This document shows positions 8,116-16,207 of a stretch of DNA of 64,000 bases, one piece after another. The stretch is from Acinetobacter pittii. Its GTDB lineage: Bacteria > Pseudomonadota > Gammaproteobacteria > Pseudomonadales > Moraxellaceae. The position numbers and the translations under genes were made by a program. The stretch spans positions 930,001-994,000 of the forward strand of contig NZ_CP139249.1 of assembly GCF_034064985.1 (NCBI RefSeq), read 5' to 3'. The notes under the pieces are model-generated. The model searched no databases. It had not been told where the DNA came from and was given only the letters and a program-made list of their open reading frames with translations. Position 1 is the first letter of the stretch. Each line of letters begins with the position of its first letter.

Positions 8116-9519
8116 TTATTGCGCTCTAAATGTAGAGCTAACACTTCTTGCTTCACGCCTTGCATCTGGATCTGATGGCATAGGATATGGCGCTGCGGCT
8201 TGAATTGCAGCTTTAATACTTGCGTCTAAGGCATCATCACCACTTGAACGCGTGATCACAATAGAGTTAACGCTTCCCGAATCGGAGAGGGTAAAACGAA
8301 CACCAACTGTTTTACCGCTACTACCAGTTGGAACATCCCAAGAGCGTCGAATTTTTTGTTCAAAATCGCGTCTAGCTGAAGAAGCAACTTTTTTAGCTTC
8401 AGCTTTCTTTTGAGCTGCTTCTTCTTGTGCTTTTTGAGCAGATGCAGCTTTGGCTTCGGCCTCCGCTTCAGCTTTACGCTTAGCATCGTCAGCAGCTTTT
8501 TGCTTGGCTTTAGCATCAGCCTCAGCTTTGCGTTTAGCATCGTCAGCAGTTTTTTGTTGCTTAGCTTTCGCATCAGCCTCAGCTTTACGTTTAGCATCAT
8601 CAGCTTTTTGTTGTTTAGCTTTCGCATCAGCCTCAGCTTTACGTTTAGCATCGTCAGCAGTTTTTTGCTGTTTAGCTTTTGCATCGGCTTCCGCTTTACG
8701 TTTAGCATCATCAGCAGACTTTTGCTGCTTGGCTTTAGCATCGGCCTCAGCTTTACGTTTAGCGTCTTCAGTTGCTTTTTGCTGTTTCGCTCTAGCATCT
8801 GCTTCAGCTTTACGTTTAGCATCGTCAGCAGCTTTTTGTTGCTTAGCTTTAGCATCAGCTTCGGCTTTTCGTTTAGCTTCTTGTTGTGCTTGAAGTTTAG
8901 CGTTTTCAGCCTTTTGAGCTTCACGTTTTAATTTTGCATCTGCTTCAGCTTTTTTACGTTTAGCGTCTTCAGCAGCTTTTTGGTTGGCTTTAGCTTCAGC
9001 ATCAGCTTTTGCACTTTGTTCAGCCTTACGTTTTTGTTCAGCTTCTGATTTTGCTTTAGCCTCAGCTTGGCGTTTAGCTTCAGCCTGCTGTTTTTGAGTT
9101 TCCTCTATGCGTTGCTGTTCTGCTGCTTGTTTCGCTTTCGCAGCTTCTTCAGCTTTACGTTTTTGCTCAGCCAACTTGGCTTGCTGGACCTGTTCGGCCT
9201 TTTGCTTTTGAGCAGCAAGTTGTTGAGCTGTTGGAGGCGGAGGTACAACTGGAAGATTTTGAGGTAGGGTTTCATCAACAATAGGGGCTAATACCTCTTT
9301 TGCTTCATTCGTAGCTGTAGTCTCTTGTTCAATTTCTTTGGCTAAAGGAGGGGGTAAATCTTCTGGCTTAACTAAAATAGTCGTTAGCTTTTTTGGCTGT
9401 TCAGGTGGTTTACTCAAGCCTAAAAAAAGCAAGCCAACAATGGCAATTGCATGAACTCCGAGTGTAAAGCTCAATGCAATCGCATTTTGTTTAAAGGGCG
9501 GCTTTTGATCTTTGTTCAT
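8116..9519 (-). CDS. tolA: Cell envelope integrity protein TolA
   Basis: 467 residues. Short cytoplasmic N-terminus, one membrane helix (about 15-35, ALSFTLGVHAIAIVGLLFLGL with the SxxxH motif region that contacts TolQ/R), a Pro-rich stretch (about 55-97), a very long Ala/Lys/Glu helix (about 98-370) and a globular C-terminal domain (about 375-467) that binds TolB and Pal. The helix includes seven near-identical 18-19-residue units. It starts 3 bases after the tolR stop. The length is slightly above that of E. coli TolA (421), mostly because of the repeats. Confidence 0.96.
   Translation of the reverse strand: MNKDQKPPFKQNAIALSFTLGVHAIAIVGLLFLGLSKPPEQPKKLTTILVKPEDLPPPLAKEIEQETTATNEAKEVLAPIVDETLPQNLPVVPPPPTAQQLAAQKQKAEQVQQAKLAEQKRKAEEAAKAKQAAEQQRIEETQKQQAEAKRQAEAKAKSEAEQKRKAEQSAKADAEAKANQKAAEDAKRKKAEADAKLKREAQKAENAKLQAQQEAKRKAEADAKAKQQKAADDAKRKAEADARAKQQKATEDAKRKAEADAKAKQQKSADDAKRKAEADAKAKQQKTADDAKRKAEADAKAKQQKADDAKRKAEADAKAKQQKTADDAKRKAEADAKAKQKAADDAKRKAEAEAEAKAASAQKAQEEAAQKKAEAKKVASSARRDFEQKIRRSWDVPTGSSGKTVGVRFTLSDSGSVNSIVITRSSGDDALDASIKAAIQAAAPYPMPSDPDARREARSVSSTFRAQ
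8482..8874 (-). repeat. Tandem 54/57-bp repeats inside tolA
   Basis: Seven in-frame units of consensus KRKAEADAKAKQQKxADDA (19 residues, two units of 18), at about residues 216-346. Copies differ mainly at one residue (A, T or S) and by synonymous changes. This periodicity also creates the long overlapping non-coding frames seen here on both strands. Confidence 0.95.
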
Positions 9520-9522
9520 AGC

Positions 9523-9975
9523 TTATTTTAAAGGCTCTGTCAGAAGGCCAACTTGAGTTAAACCTGCTTCTTGTAAACTCGCCATTAATGATACGACTTC
9601 TCCATAAGGACGAGACTTATCACCATTGACTAAAACTGTGAGTTGTTTGTTTTCTTGTTCAGCTTGTTTTTGAGCATCGCTTAAAACTGCTTCGAGCTTT
9701 TCACGAGATAATGGTTCATTATCTTTGTAATCTTCATACTGAAGATAAATATTGCCATCTTTGCCAATTGTTACCATGGCAGGCATATCTTTTGATTCGA
9801 TTGGATGGTTGTTTGCTTGAGGTAAATCTACCTTGATACCACTGGTAATCATAGGAGCAGTTACCATAAAAATAACCAAAAGCACGAGCATAACGTCAAT
9901 ATAAGGTACGACGTTCATATCACTTTTTAATGGTTTTTTTATGCGCTCAAAGCGCCCTGAACGCTGTATTGCCAT
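9523..9975 (-). CDS. tolR: Tol-Pal system protein TolR (ExbD family)
   Basis: 150 residues. N-in membrane protein with one helix (about 22-43) carrying the essential pore Asp27 (NVVPYIDVMLVLLVIF). The periplasmic C-terminal domain has the ExbD fold. With TolQ it uses the proton gradient to energise TolA. Its ATG overlaps the tolQ stop codon (TAATG), which suggests translational coupling. Confidence 0.96.
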   Translation of the reverse strand: MAIQRSGRFERIKKPLKSDMNVVPYIDVMLVLLVIFMVTAPMITSGIKVDLPQANNHPIESKDMPAMVTIGKDGNIYLQYEDYKDNEPLSREKLEAVLSDAQKQAEQENKQLTVLVNGDKSRPYGEVVSLMASLQEAGLTQVGLLTEPLK

Positions 9976-10673
9976 TATGCATCTTCCTGTGATGAACCCA
10001 CAGATTGACGTTGCAATAAAGCAATCATCTCTTCAGCAAATAAAGCGCGATCAGAATAAACACTTTCACTTTTAGCAGTGAAATGGTTAAAAGCCAATAC
10101 AGCTGGAATTGCGGCAAACAAACCAATTGCAGTTGCAATAAGTGCTTCGGCAATACCCGGTGCAACAGTTGCCAGAGTTACTTGATCAACGGCAGCCAAA
10201 CCGATAAAGGCATTCATAATACCCCATACGGTACCGAATAGACCGATGTAAGGCGCTACAGAACCGATACTTGCTAAAGTCCCTAAACCATATTCTAAAT
10301 GGCTCTGATCACGACTCAAACCTACACGCAAAATACGCTCAGTGCCTTCAATCGTTTGAGAAACAGGAGCCTGACGTTTTTTGAGTTTAAAAAATTCGCT
10401 CAACCCTTGATAAAAAATATCTTCAAGCCCAGAGCGCTTTGAGTTGAGTTGAGCATTGTTATAAAGCGTATTGAGTTCGGCACCAGACCAGAACATTTTT
10501 TGGAAATGTTCATCGTCTTGATGTGCTTTTTTATAACTCATATGTAACTTGGCAATCAGATACCAACTAAAGATCGATGCTAACAATAAAATTAGCATGA
10601 CCAACTGAACGACTGGACTTGCTTGTAAAATAAGGTCAGAAATATGCAGGGTTGATTCAATGTTTGTTGCCAT
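9975..10673 (-). CDS. tolQ: Tol-Pal system proton channel subunit TolQ (ExbB/MotA family)
   Basis: 232 residues with three membrane helices (about 20-41, 130-155, 168-195). The conserved 'GTVWGIMNAF' and 'ATVAPGIAEALIATAIGLFAAIPAV' segments form the proton path with TolR. It lies 24 bases after ybgC in the standard ybgC-tolQRAB-pal order. Confidence 0.97.
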   Translation of the reverse strand: MATNIESTLHISDLILQASPVVQLVMLILLLASIFSWYLIAKLHMSYKKAHQDDEHFQKMFWSGAELNTLYNNAQLNSKRSGLEDIFYQGLSEFFKLKKRQAPVSQTIEGTERILRVGLSRDQSHLEYGLGTLASIGSVAPYIGLFGTVWGIMNAFIGLAAVDQVTLATVAPGIAEALIATAIGLFAAIPAVLAFNHFTAKSESVYSDRALFAEEMIALLQRQSVGSSQEDA

Positions 10674-10697
10674 AGGTTACATATGCCGGTTGTTTTT

Positions 10698-11105
10698 TTA
10701 GTCTTGTTCCAATTCTTTACGAATAAGATCACGTATTTCTTCTGGAAGACGACGAGGCATTAAGTCTTTACTTAAACATGCCAACTCAACCTCACCAGAA
10801 GCAAGCAAGATTTCACCACGATAAATATTTTGTTGCAACACAAATGACGCAGCTTTACATGAAACTACACGTGCTGTAACAGTAATTAAATCATCCATTA
10901 AAATAGGACGCATATATTTTACGTCAATTTTATATACGACAAAGTTGTAGTCTTTTTGGTGCCAGTAATGATCAACGCCAGCAGCGCGGAGCCATTCAGT
11001 ACGGGTACGTTCCATATAGCGAATATGGTTGGCATGGTAAACAATACCACCTGCGTCCGTATCTTCAATATAAACACGAATGTTGAATTCAAAATGATTC
11101 GCCAT
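10698..11105 (-). CDS. ybgC: Tol-Pal-associated acyl-CoA thioesterase YbgC
   Basis: 135 residues, 4-hydroxybenzoyl-CoA thioesterase hotdog fold. The active-site motif 'EDTDAGGIVYHANHIRYME' includes the catalytic Asp17. First gene of the Tol-Pal operon, as in most proteobacteria. It hydrolyses acyl-CoA or acyl-ACP in the cytosol; its exact link to envelope work is unsettled. The promoter should be in 11106-11316, where I see no clear -35/-10 pair. Confidence 0.95.
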   Translation of the reverse strand: MANHFEFNIRVYIEDTDAGGIVYHANHIRYMERTRTEWLRAAGVDHYWHQKDYNFVVYKIDVKYMRPILMDDLITVTARVVSCKAASFVLQQNIYRGEILLASGEVELACLSKDLMPRRLPEEIRDLIRKELEQD

Positions 11106-11316
11106 GAGAGTATTCCGTTTTTAGTTCACTATAGAGCTTTGCATTTCAATTATGGCTACTGAATAAAATATTCATTTTATTTGAAGCCACGCATATGCTT
11201 TAAATACGGGGCAGTTTAGCAGATTGCATACTAAGTCCTATGGCACAACCTTTCAATTGCGATTGCTGTACTTCTAGTCTAAAAACGGTGAACTCTATGA
11301 CCAGCTTACTTTTAAG

Positions 11317-12651
11317 TTAAGAAGGTTTCCATGCAGTTTGAACTTGTTTTGATATATTCGGGTAATCTAATACGAACCTTACATGTAGTTCAGTTCCTAT
11401 TTTTAAGGCTTTATTATCTACAATAAAGTAAGGACTATGATTAGGTGCAGCTTGGCTTAAGTCTTGGTTTTCTGGTGTTGCACCTAAGAAAACAAAGAAT
11501 GAGGGCATTAATTTTCCATAATAAGCAAAATCTTCACTTGCGCTCTCATTGTGGTCCAAAACATGTAGTTTTGAAGCTTCAACAACTTTGGCTAATGTTG
11601 GCTGAATAAATTGAGTAAGCGCCTTGTCATTCATAGTTACTGGAGCATAAGGCGCAATTTCAACTTTAGCAGTCACGTCATTGGCTTGAGCATTATGCTC
11701 TATCATGGCGGGTAAACTTTTTAAGATGTTATTTCTTATTTCTTCGTTATTAGAGCGAATAGTACCAATCATATTGACCTGTTCAGGAATCACATTACCT
11801 GCCGTGCCGCCTTGAATATTGCCAATACTGACTACACCCATACCTTTGGTTAGATCGGTTCTTCGGCTAATAAGGCTCTGTAAATTATTAATCATTTGTG
11901 CCGATGCATAAATCGGATCTCTACCTAACCAAGGGGTTGAGCCGTGAACCTGCTTGCCGTTGACCTGAATACGTAAATGATCTGCACTATTTAAAATAGC
12001 ACCATCCTTGTAATAAAGATGTCCACTTTTCATGCCAGCTATGACATGCATTCCAAAAATAGCCTCGGGTTTATAATCTTTAAAGGCACCATCTGCGATC
12101 ATTTTCCGTGAGCCGATTTGATCACCCTGTGTGAAGTTATCTATATCTGCTCCACCTTCTTCAGCAGGTTGAAAAACAAAGACAACTGTGCCCGATATTT
12201 TATCCTTATTGGCTGCTAGAATTTTTGCTGCCCCTACTAGCATTGCGGTGTGTGCATCATGTCCACAAGCATGCATCACATAAGTTTCTTTACCTTGATA
12301 AATTGCTTTTTGTTTACTAGCAAATGGCACACCACTTTTTTCTTCCATGGGTAGTGCATCCATATCGGCTCTAAGCGCAATGATAGGGCCAGGTTTATTG
12401 CCTTTTAAAATACCTATTACGCCTGTTTTTGCATAACCTATTTTGACTTGAATGCCATAAGACTTTAATTCTTTTTGAACTAGTGCAGATGTTTTAAATT
12501 CCATATTGCCAAGTTCAGGATGCTCATGAATATGTTGTCTTAATTGAATGACCTGATTTTCATTTTGTTGTGCAACATCTTTTACCCAATCTGCTAGGCT
12601 TAGCTGGCTCATTAGAGCGAGTGGAAAAATCAAAGCGGCTTTTTTGTACAT
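11317..12651 (-). CDS. Exported M20-family amidohydrolase
   Basis: 444 residues. The N-terminus MYKKAALIFPLALMSQLSLA is a signal peptide, so the enzyme acts in the periplasm or outside. Metal-dependent peptidase/amidase of the hippurate/IAA-amino-acid hydrolase type: 'RQHIHEHPELGNMEF', 'LRADMDALPMEE', 'MHACGHDAHTAMLVGAA', 'FQPAEEGGAD' and 'HVIAG' carry the metal ligands and the catalytic Glu. It removes an N-acyl group from an amino-acid conjugate; the substrate cannot be named. Single gene. Confidence 0.9.
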   Translation of the reverse strand: MYKKAALIFPLALMSQLSLADWVKDVAQQNENQVIQLRQHIHEHPELGNMEFKTSALVQKELKSYGIQVKIGYAKTGVIGILKGNKPGPIIALRADMDALPMEEKSGVPFASKQKAIYQGKETYVMHACGHDAHTAMLVGAAKILAANKDKISGTVVFVFQPAEEGGADIDNFTQGDQIGSRKMIADGAFKDYKPEAIFGMHVIAGMKSGHLYYKDGAILNSADHLRIQVNGKQVHGSTPWLGRDPIYASAQMINNLQSLISRRTDLTKGMGVVSIGNIQGGTAGNVIPEQVNMIGTIRSNNEEIRNNILKSLPAMIEHNAQANDVTAKVEIAPYAPVTMNDKALTQFIQPTLAKVVEASKLHVLDHNESASEDFAYYGKLMPSFFVFLGATPENQDLSQAAPNHSPYFIVDNKALKIGTELHVRFVLDYPNISKQVQTAWKPS

Positions 12652-12823
12652 GTCCTTATCCTAAAATATTATTGTTCATAAGATTTGCTATCTAGATTTC
12701 TTATAATTCAGTTTTTTAAAATATTAAAAAATCAATAAGGTATAAAGGAAGACCTAAAAGGTATAGAGGGGCTAATTTGTTGATAAGACAATTATTATTT
12801 TAATTAGGTAGAGAGATTAAATT

Positions 12824-12852
12824 AAAAAAGGAAGAGAAAATTCTCTTCCTTT
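12824..12852 (-). terminator. Terminator of the dGTPase-ruvA-ruvB unit
   Basis: Minus strand: GGAAGAGAA/TTCTCTTCC, a 9-bp stem with a two-base loop, then six T. It lies just past the ruvB stop. Confidence 0.9.
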
Positions 12853-12854
12853 GG

Positions 12855-13859
12855 TTAGTTTTTAGGCTCAGGTGGTGTCATTCCAAACTGTAAATAAGAT
12901 TGGTTAGTTGCGATGCGACCTCGTGCAGTACGCATGACATAACCTTGTTGAATTAAATAAGGTTCAATCACATCTTCAAGCGTACCGCTGTCTTCAGCCA
13001 TCGCTGCTGCAAGCGCTTCAACTCCAGCAGGACCGCCATCAAAACGCTCGAGTAGCATGCTCAAATAACGTCTGTCTAAGGTATCTAAGCCAGCTTTATC
13101 AACATTGAGCATATCAAGCGCACGCTGCGCCATTTCATGGGTCACTTCGCCTGTGCCTTTCACTTGTGCATAGTCACGAACACGTCGTAATAAACGATTG
13201 GCGATACGAGGTGTTCCGCGTGATCGGCGTGCTACCTCTTCTGCGCCTTCAACTGTAATGGGTACATCCATTAGGTTTGCAGAGCGTGACACAATGTGAG
13301 TCAAGTCTTCTACAGAGTAAAACTCAAGACGTTGCACAATACCAAAGCGGTCACGTAGTGGTGAGGTCAACAAGCCCGCACGTGTGGTCGCAGCAACAAG
13401 TGTAAAAGGAGGTAAATCTAGTTTAATTGAACGGGCAGCAGGGCCTTCACCAATCATGATATCTAATTGGTAATCTTCCATTGCTGGATAAAGGATTTCT
13501 TCAATCACTGGTGAAAGACGATGAATCTCGTCAATAAATAAAACATCGCCTTCTTCAAGATTGGTGAGCATTGCCGCTAAATCGCCTGCACGTTCCAAGA
13601 CAGGCCCTGAAGTCGATTTAAGATTGCCACCCATTTCACGTGCAATAATATTAGCAAGTGTGGTTTTACCTAAGCCGGGCGGACCAAAAATCAGTGTGTG
13701 GTCGAGAGCTTCACCACGACCACGAGCAGCGCCAATGAAAATTTCCATTTGCTCGCGTACCACTGGTTGTCCAATATAGTCGGCAAGAGAAGTTGGTCGA
13801 ATAGCCCGATCAAAATGATCTTCAGGTTTTTCTGTTCCACTGATTAGACGGTCTTGCAT
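12855..13859 (-). CDS. ruvB: Holliday junction branch-migration ATPase RuvB
   Basis: 334 residues, the normal length. AAA+ motor: Walker A 'GPPGLGKTT' (59-67), Walker B 'LFIDEIHRL', sensor '[18 protein letters not shown]', and a C-terminal winged-helix domain. Hexamers pump DNA through the RuvA-bound junction. It begins 7 bases after ruvA. RuvC is not in the window. Confidence 0.98.
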   Translation of the reverse strand: MQDRLISGTEKPEDHFDRAIRPTSLADYIGQPVVREQMEIFIGAARGRGEALDHTLIFGPPGLGKTTLANIIAREMGGNLKSTSGPVLERAGDLAAMLTNLEEGDVLFIDEIHRLSPVIEEILYPAMEDYQLDIMIGEGPAARSIKLDLPPFTLVAATTRAGLLTSPLRDRFGIVQRLEFYSVEDLTHIVSRSANLMDVPITVEGAEEVARRSRGTPRIANRLLRRVRDYAQVKGTGEVTHEMAQRALDMLNVDKAGLDTLDRRYLSMLLERFDGGPAGVEALAAAMAEDSGTLEDVIEPYLIQQGYVMRTARGRIATNQSYLQFGMTPPEPKN

Positions 13860-13866
13860 AAGTGTT

Positions 13867-14466
13867 TTACTTCATCATGGATTTGAGAGCAGCACGAATA
13901 ATATCGGCTGATTCTGTGTAATCGGCTTTAACCGCTGCAACAGCTTTTTGTGCTTCAAGTGGCTTATAACCTAAAGATTGCAATGCAGCTTCTGCTTCAG
14001 CGACAGGAGAGTTTGCAGCAAATTGAATTTGAGGTATGGTCGCCGCAGTTGAAGTGCCTTGAGCTAATGTTTTGAAACGGTCACGAAGTTCGATCATTAA
14101 ACGTTCAGCCGTTTTTTTGCCTACACCTGGAACTTTGACCAAAGTATTCACATCATCATGTTCAATAGTGTGAACCAATAGTTCAACGCTTAGCGTAGAT
14201 AAAATGCCTAATGCCATTTTTGGACCGACACCATTTACTTTTAATAAGGTGCGGAAAATTGTTTTCTCTTGGGCATCACTAAAACCATAGAGCTGCTGTG
14301 CATCTTCACGTACAACCAAATGCGTCCATAACGTAACTTTCTGGCCCTTTTGTAATTGGCAAAATGTTGAAAGTGGTGTATCAATTTCATAGCCCACACC
14401 ATTTACATTCAGTAAGACAGTTGGGGCTTCTAGGGCAAACACTTCGCCAATTAAACATCCGATCAT
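13867..14466 (-). CDS. ruvA: Holliday junction binding protein RuvA
   Basis: 199 residues. N-terminal OB fold ([10 protein letters not shown]), two helix-hairpin-helix motifs ('[14 protein letters not shown]', '[19 protein letters not shown]') that hold the junction, and the C-terminal domain (about 150-199) that binds RuvB. Acinetobacter lacks a classical LexA, and I see no LexA box upstream. Confidence 0.97.
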   Translation of the reverse strand: MIGCLIGEVFALEAPTVLLNVNGVGYEIDTPLSTFCQLQKGQKVTLWTHLVVREDAQQLYGFSDAQEKTIFRTLLKVNGVGPKMALGILSTLSVELLVHTIEHDDVNTLVKVPGVGKKTAERLMIELRDRFKTLAQGTSTAATIPQIQFAANSPVAEAEAALQSLGYKPLEAQKAVAAVKADYTESADIIRAALKSMMK

Positions 14467-14557
14467 AGCGTAATTTCACTTATTCATAACTGTAAATCTG
14501 GTCGTTCTAAATGTATTAAAACGACACTAGCTGTATTTCTTTCTATATTAAGGCAGC

Positions 14558-15898
14558 TTAAAACAAGCCGATTTTATTACCTTGTAGCTCTTGAGCCAAG
14601 CTATAAGCCTGATGATCTGAAAACTTACTGATAATATCGAGTACTTGCATGATATTGCTGTAGTGATTATTGCTAAAGTTAGCACCATACAGGTTAAGGA
14701 TAGACATTAAACGTTGTTCTTTAAAGCTTAAAGATTTATGCGGCGTTGTGAGTGGTACAAATGCATCCAAAATCGTTTGTAAACTCTGATGTGCAATAAT
14801 TTCTAAACCAGATTTTTGTGGGTGCTCAAAAATTTTGTCACGTGCCAGATTCTTGGCAGTTTCGATACCTTTTGCAATATCGGGTGAACAATATTGCAAA
14901 AGGTTGCCTTTAAGCTGACCTGTAATAATTTCATAATGATTTTTGGCAAATGCTGTGGTCACTTCATCAACAAGACGTTTCATAACTCGTCCACGTAATG
15001 CTGAGATCTTTTGTTGCCATGTACTGTTTGGATGAGATAACTCTTCAGGTTGGCCATAGTCAGCAATAAGATTTAAGAAAATGGGTTCAACTTCTTGGTA
15101 ACTCAGCATATTTAAGACAATGCCATCTTCTAAATCAATGAGGGCATAACAAATGTCATCAGCGGCTTCTAACAAATAGGTGAGTGGATGACGGCAATAA
15201 TGATATTCACCGAGTTGAATCAGCCCAAGCTGTTCAGCGATCTGTTTTAAAATTTCTTTTTCAGATTGATAACAACCAAACTTTGCTCGTTGATGTGAAG
15301 GTCGATCACCTTGTGAAGCAATTGTTTTTGAAAGCCATGGATACTTTAAATAAGCGCCTAAGGTTGCATATGTTAAACGCATACCTCCATCATCTGGGTG
15401 ATAATCAATGCGGCTTAATAGACGTAAGCCTTGAGCGTTGCCTTCAAATTGGCGAACATCGGCTTCTTCTTCTGGGCTTAGTTTTTTTAAAAAATCGTCA
15501 TGTGATGCATCATCGAACCATTCACGAATCGCATATTCGCCTGCATGGCCGAAAGGCGGGTTACCAATGTCGTGGGCTAGGCAGGCTGCTTGAATAATTG
15601 CACCGACATCGGCAGGGGAAATCCAGACAGGTAATTCATTTTTAATTTTTTCTGCGGCAAGCATACCCATTGAGCGGCCAATGCAGGAAACTTCAAGGGA
15701 GTGAGTTAAACGAGTGTGAATGCCATCATGTTGTGCTAGAGGGTGAACTTGGGTCTTACGGTTTAACTGACGAAAACTTTGAGAAAATATAATGCGGTCA
15801 TAATCTTTATGGAATGGGCTACGAGCCAGTTCTGTACTACTTTTTTTGCTACCTAAACGAACTGCAGAAAGCAGCTCTAACCAACGCATTTGTTCCAT
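14558..15898 (-). CDS. dGTP triphosphohydrolase-like HD-domain protein
   Basis: 446 residues. HD phosphohydrolase with 'HTRLTHSLEVSCIGRSMG' (first His), 'CLAHDIGNPPFGHAGEYAI' (His-Asp pair) and 'EAADDICYALIDLEDGI' (last Asp), the motif set of dNTP triphosphohydrolases. It likely trims dNTP pools by releasing tripolyphosphate from dGTP or other dNTPs. It starts 91 bases upstream of ruvA on the same strand and may be co-transcribed with it. Substrate preference is not visible from sequence. Confidence 0.9.
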   Translation of the reverse strand: MEQMRWLELLSAVRLGSKKSSTELARSPFHKDYDRIIFSQSFRQLNRKTQVHPLAQHDGIHTRLTHSLEVSCIGRSMGMLAAEKIKNELPVWISPADVGAIIQAACLAHDIGNPPFGHAGEYAIREWFDDASHDDFLKKLSPEEEADVRQFEGNAQGLRLLSRIDYHPDDGGMRLTYATLGAYLKYPWLSKTIASQGDRPSHQRAKFGCYQSEKEILKQIAEQLGLIQLGEYHYCRHPLTYLLEAADDICYALIDLEDGIVLNMLSYQEVEPIFLNLIADYGQPEELSHPNSTWQQKISALRGRVMKRLVDEVTTAFAKNHYEIITGQLKGNLLQYCSPDIAKGIETAKNLARDKIFEHPQKSGLEIIAHQSLQTILDAFVPLTTPHKSLSFKEQRLMSILNLYGANFSNNHYSNIMQVLDIISKFSDHQAYSLAQELQGNKIGLF

Positions 15899-16207
15899 TT
15901 ATCATTATTCAAAACTATAAAGCTTGATCATGCCAAAAAAAAGCTAAAAGCACTAGCTTGGTGCGACATAGTTTGTCTTAGTTCAGGTTTTATTATGTTA
16001 TTGAATAAACATGAAACAATTTATTTTTAACGAGAATGACTAAAAAAATGATTTTGAACAAAAAAGAAATCACTTCTTGCAGAATTAGGTTACAGAATAC
16101 TGATTCTACATCTAGCTGATTTTAGCAAGACGCAGTAGAATATGCGCTCTCTCTAAAGTCACATTGCGGTAAGGTTCACAAGACCTGCCCGTGGAGCCAA
16201 AATCAAC
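15899..16207. other. Divergent intergenic region, dGTPase gene to purL
   Basis: 309 bases without a gene. The left two thirds is AT-rich and should hold promoters for both directions; a TAGAAT at 16136-16141 could be a -10 for purL but no good -35 is at the right distance. The last ~50 bases fold (see the leader entry). No small ORF with a ribosome site was found. Confidence 0.6.
16160..16197 (+). promoter_or_regulatory. Foldable leader segment ahead of purL
   Basis: GCGG (16166-16169) can pair with CCGT (16189-16192), and inside it AGGT (16172-16175) with ACCT (16183-16186) around a 7-base loop. The only Shine-Dalgarno-like sequence, GGAG at 16193-16196, lies directly against this stem, 11 bases from the purL ATG. 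The stem could limit access to the ribosome site. No known riboswitch was recognised. Confidence 0.35.

Noticed and set aside
8482..8874. Regularly spaced repeats that could look like a CRISPR array
   Set aside because: The units are contiguous, in frame and coding; there are no unique spacers and no cas genes.
8256..8931. Several long open frames on both strands rich in Ser/Leu/Phe, Ala/Ser or Lys/Leu
   Set aside because: They are other-frame readings of the TolA repeats; none has a ribosome site, and composition follows the repeat.
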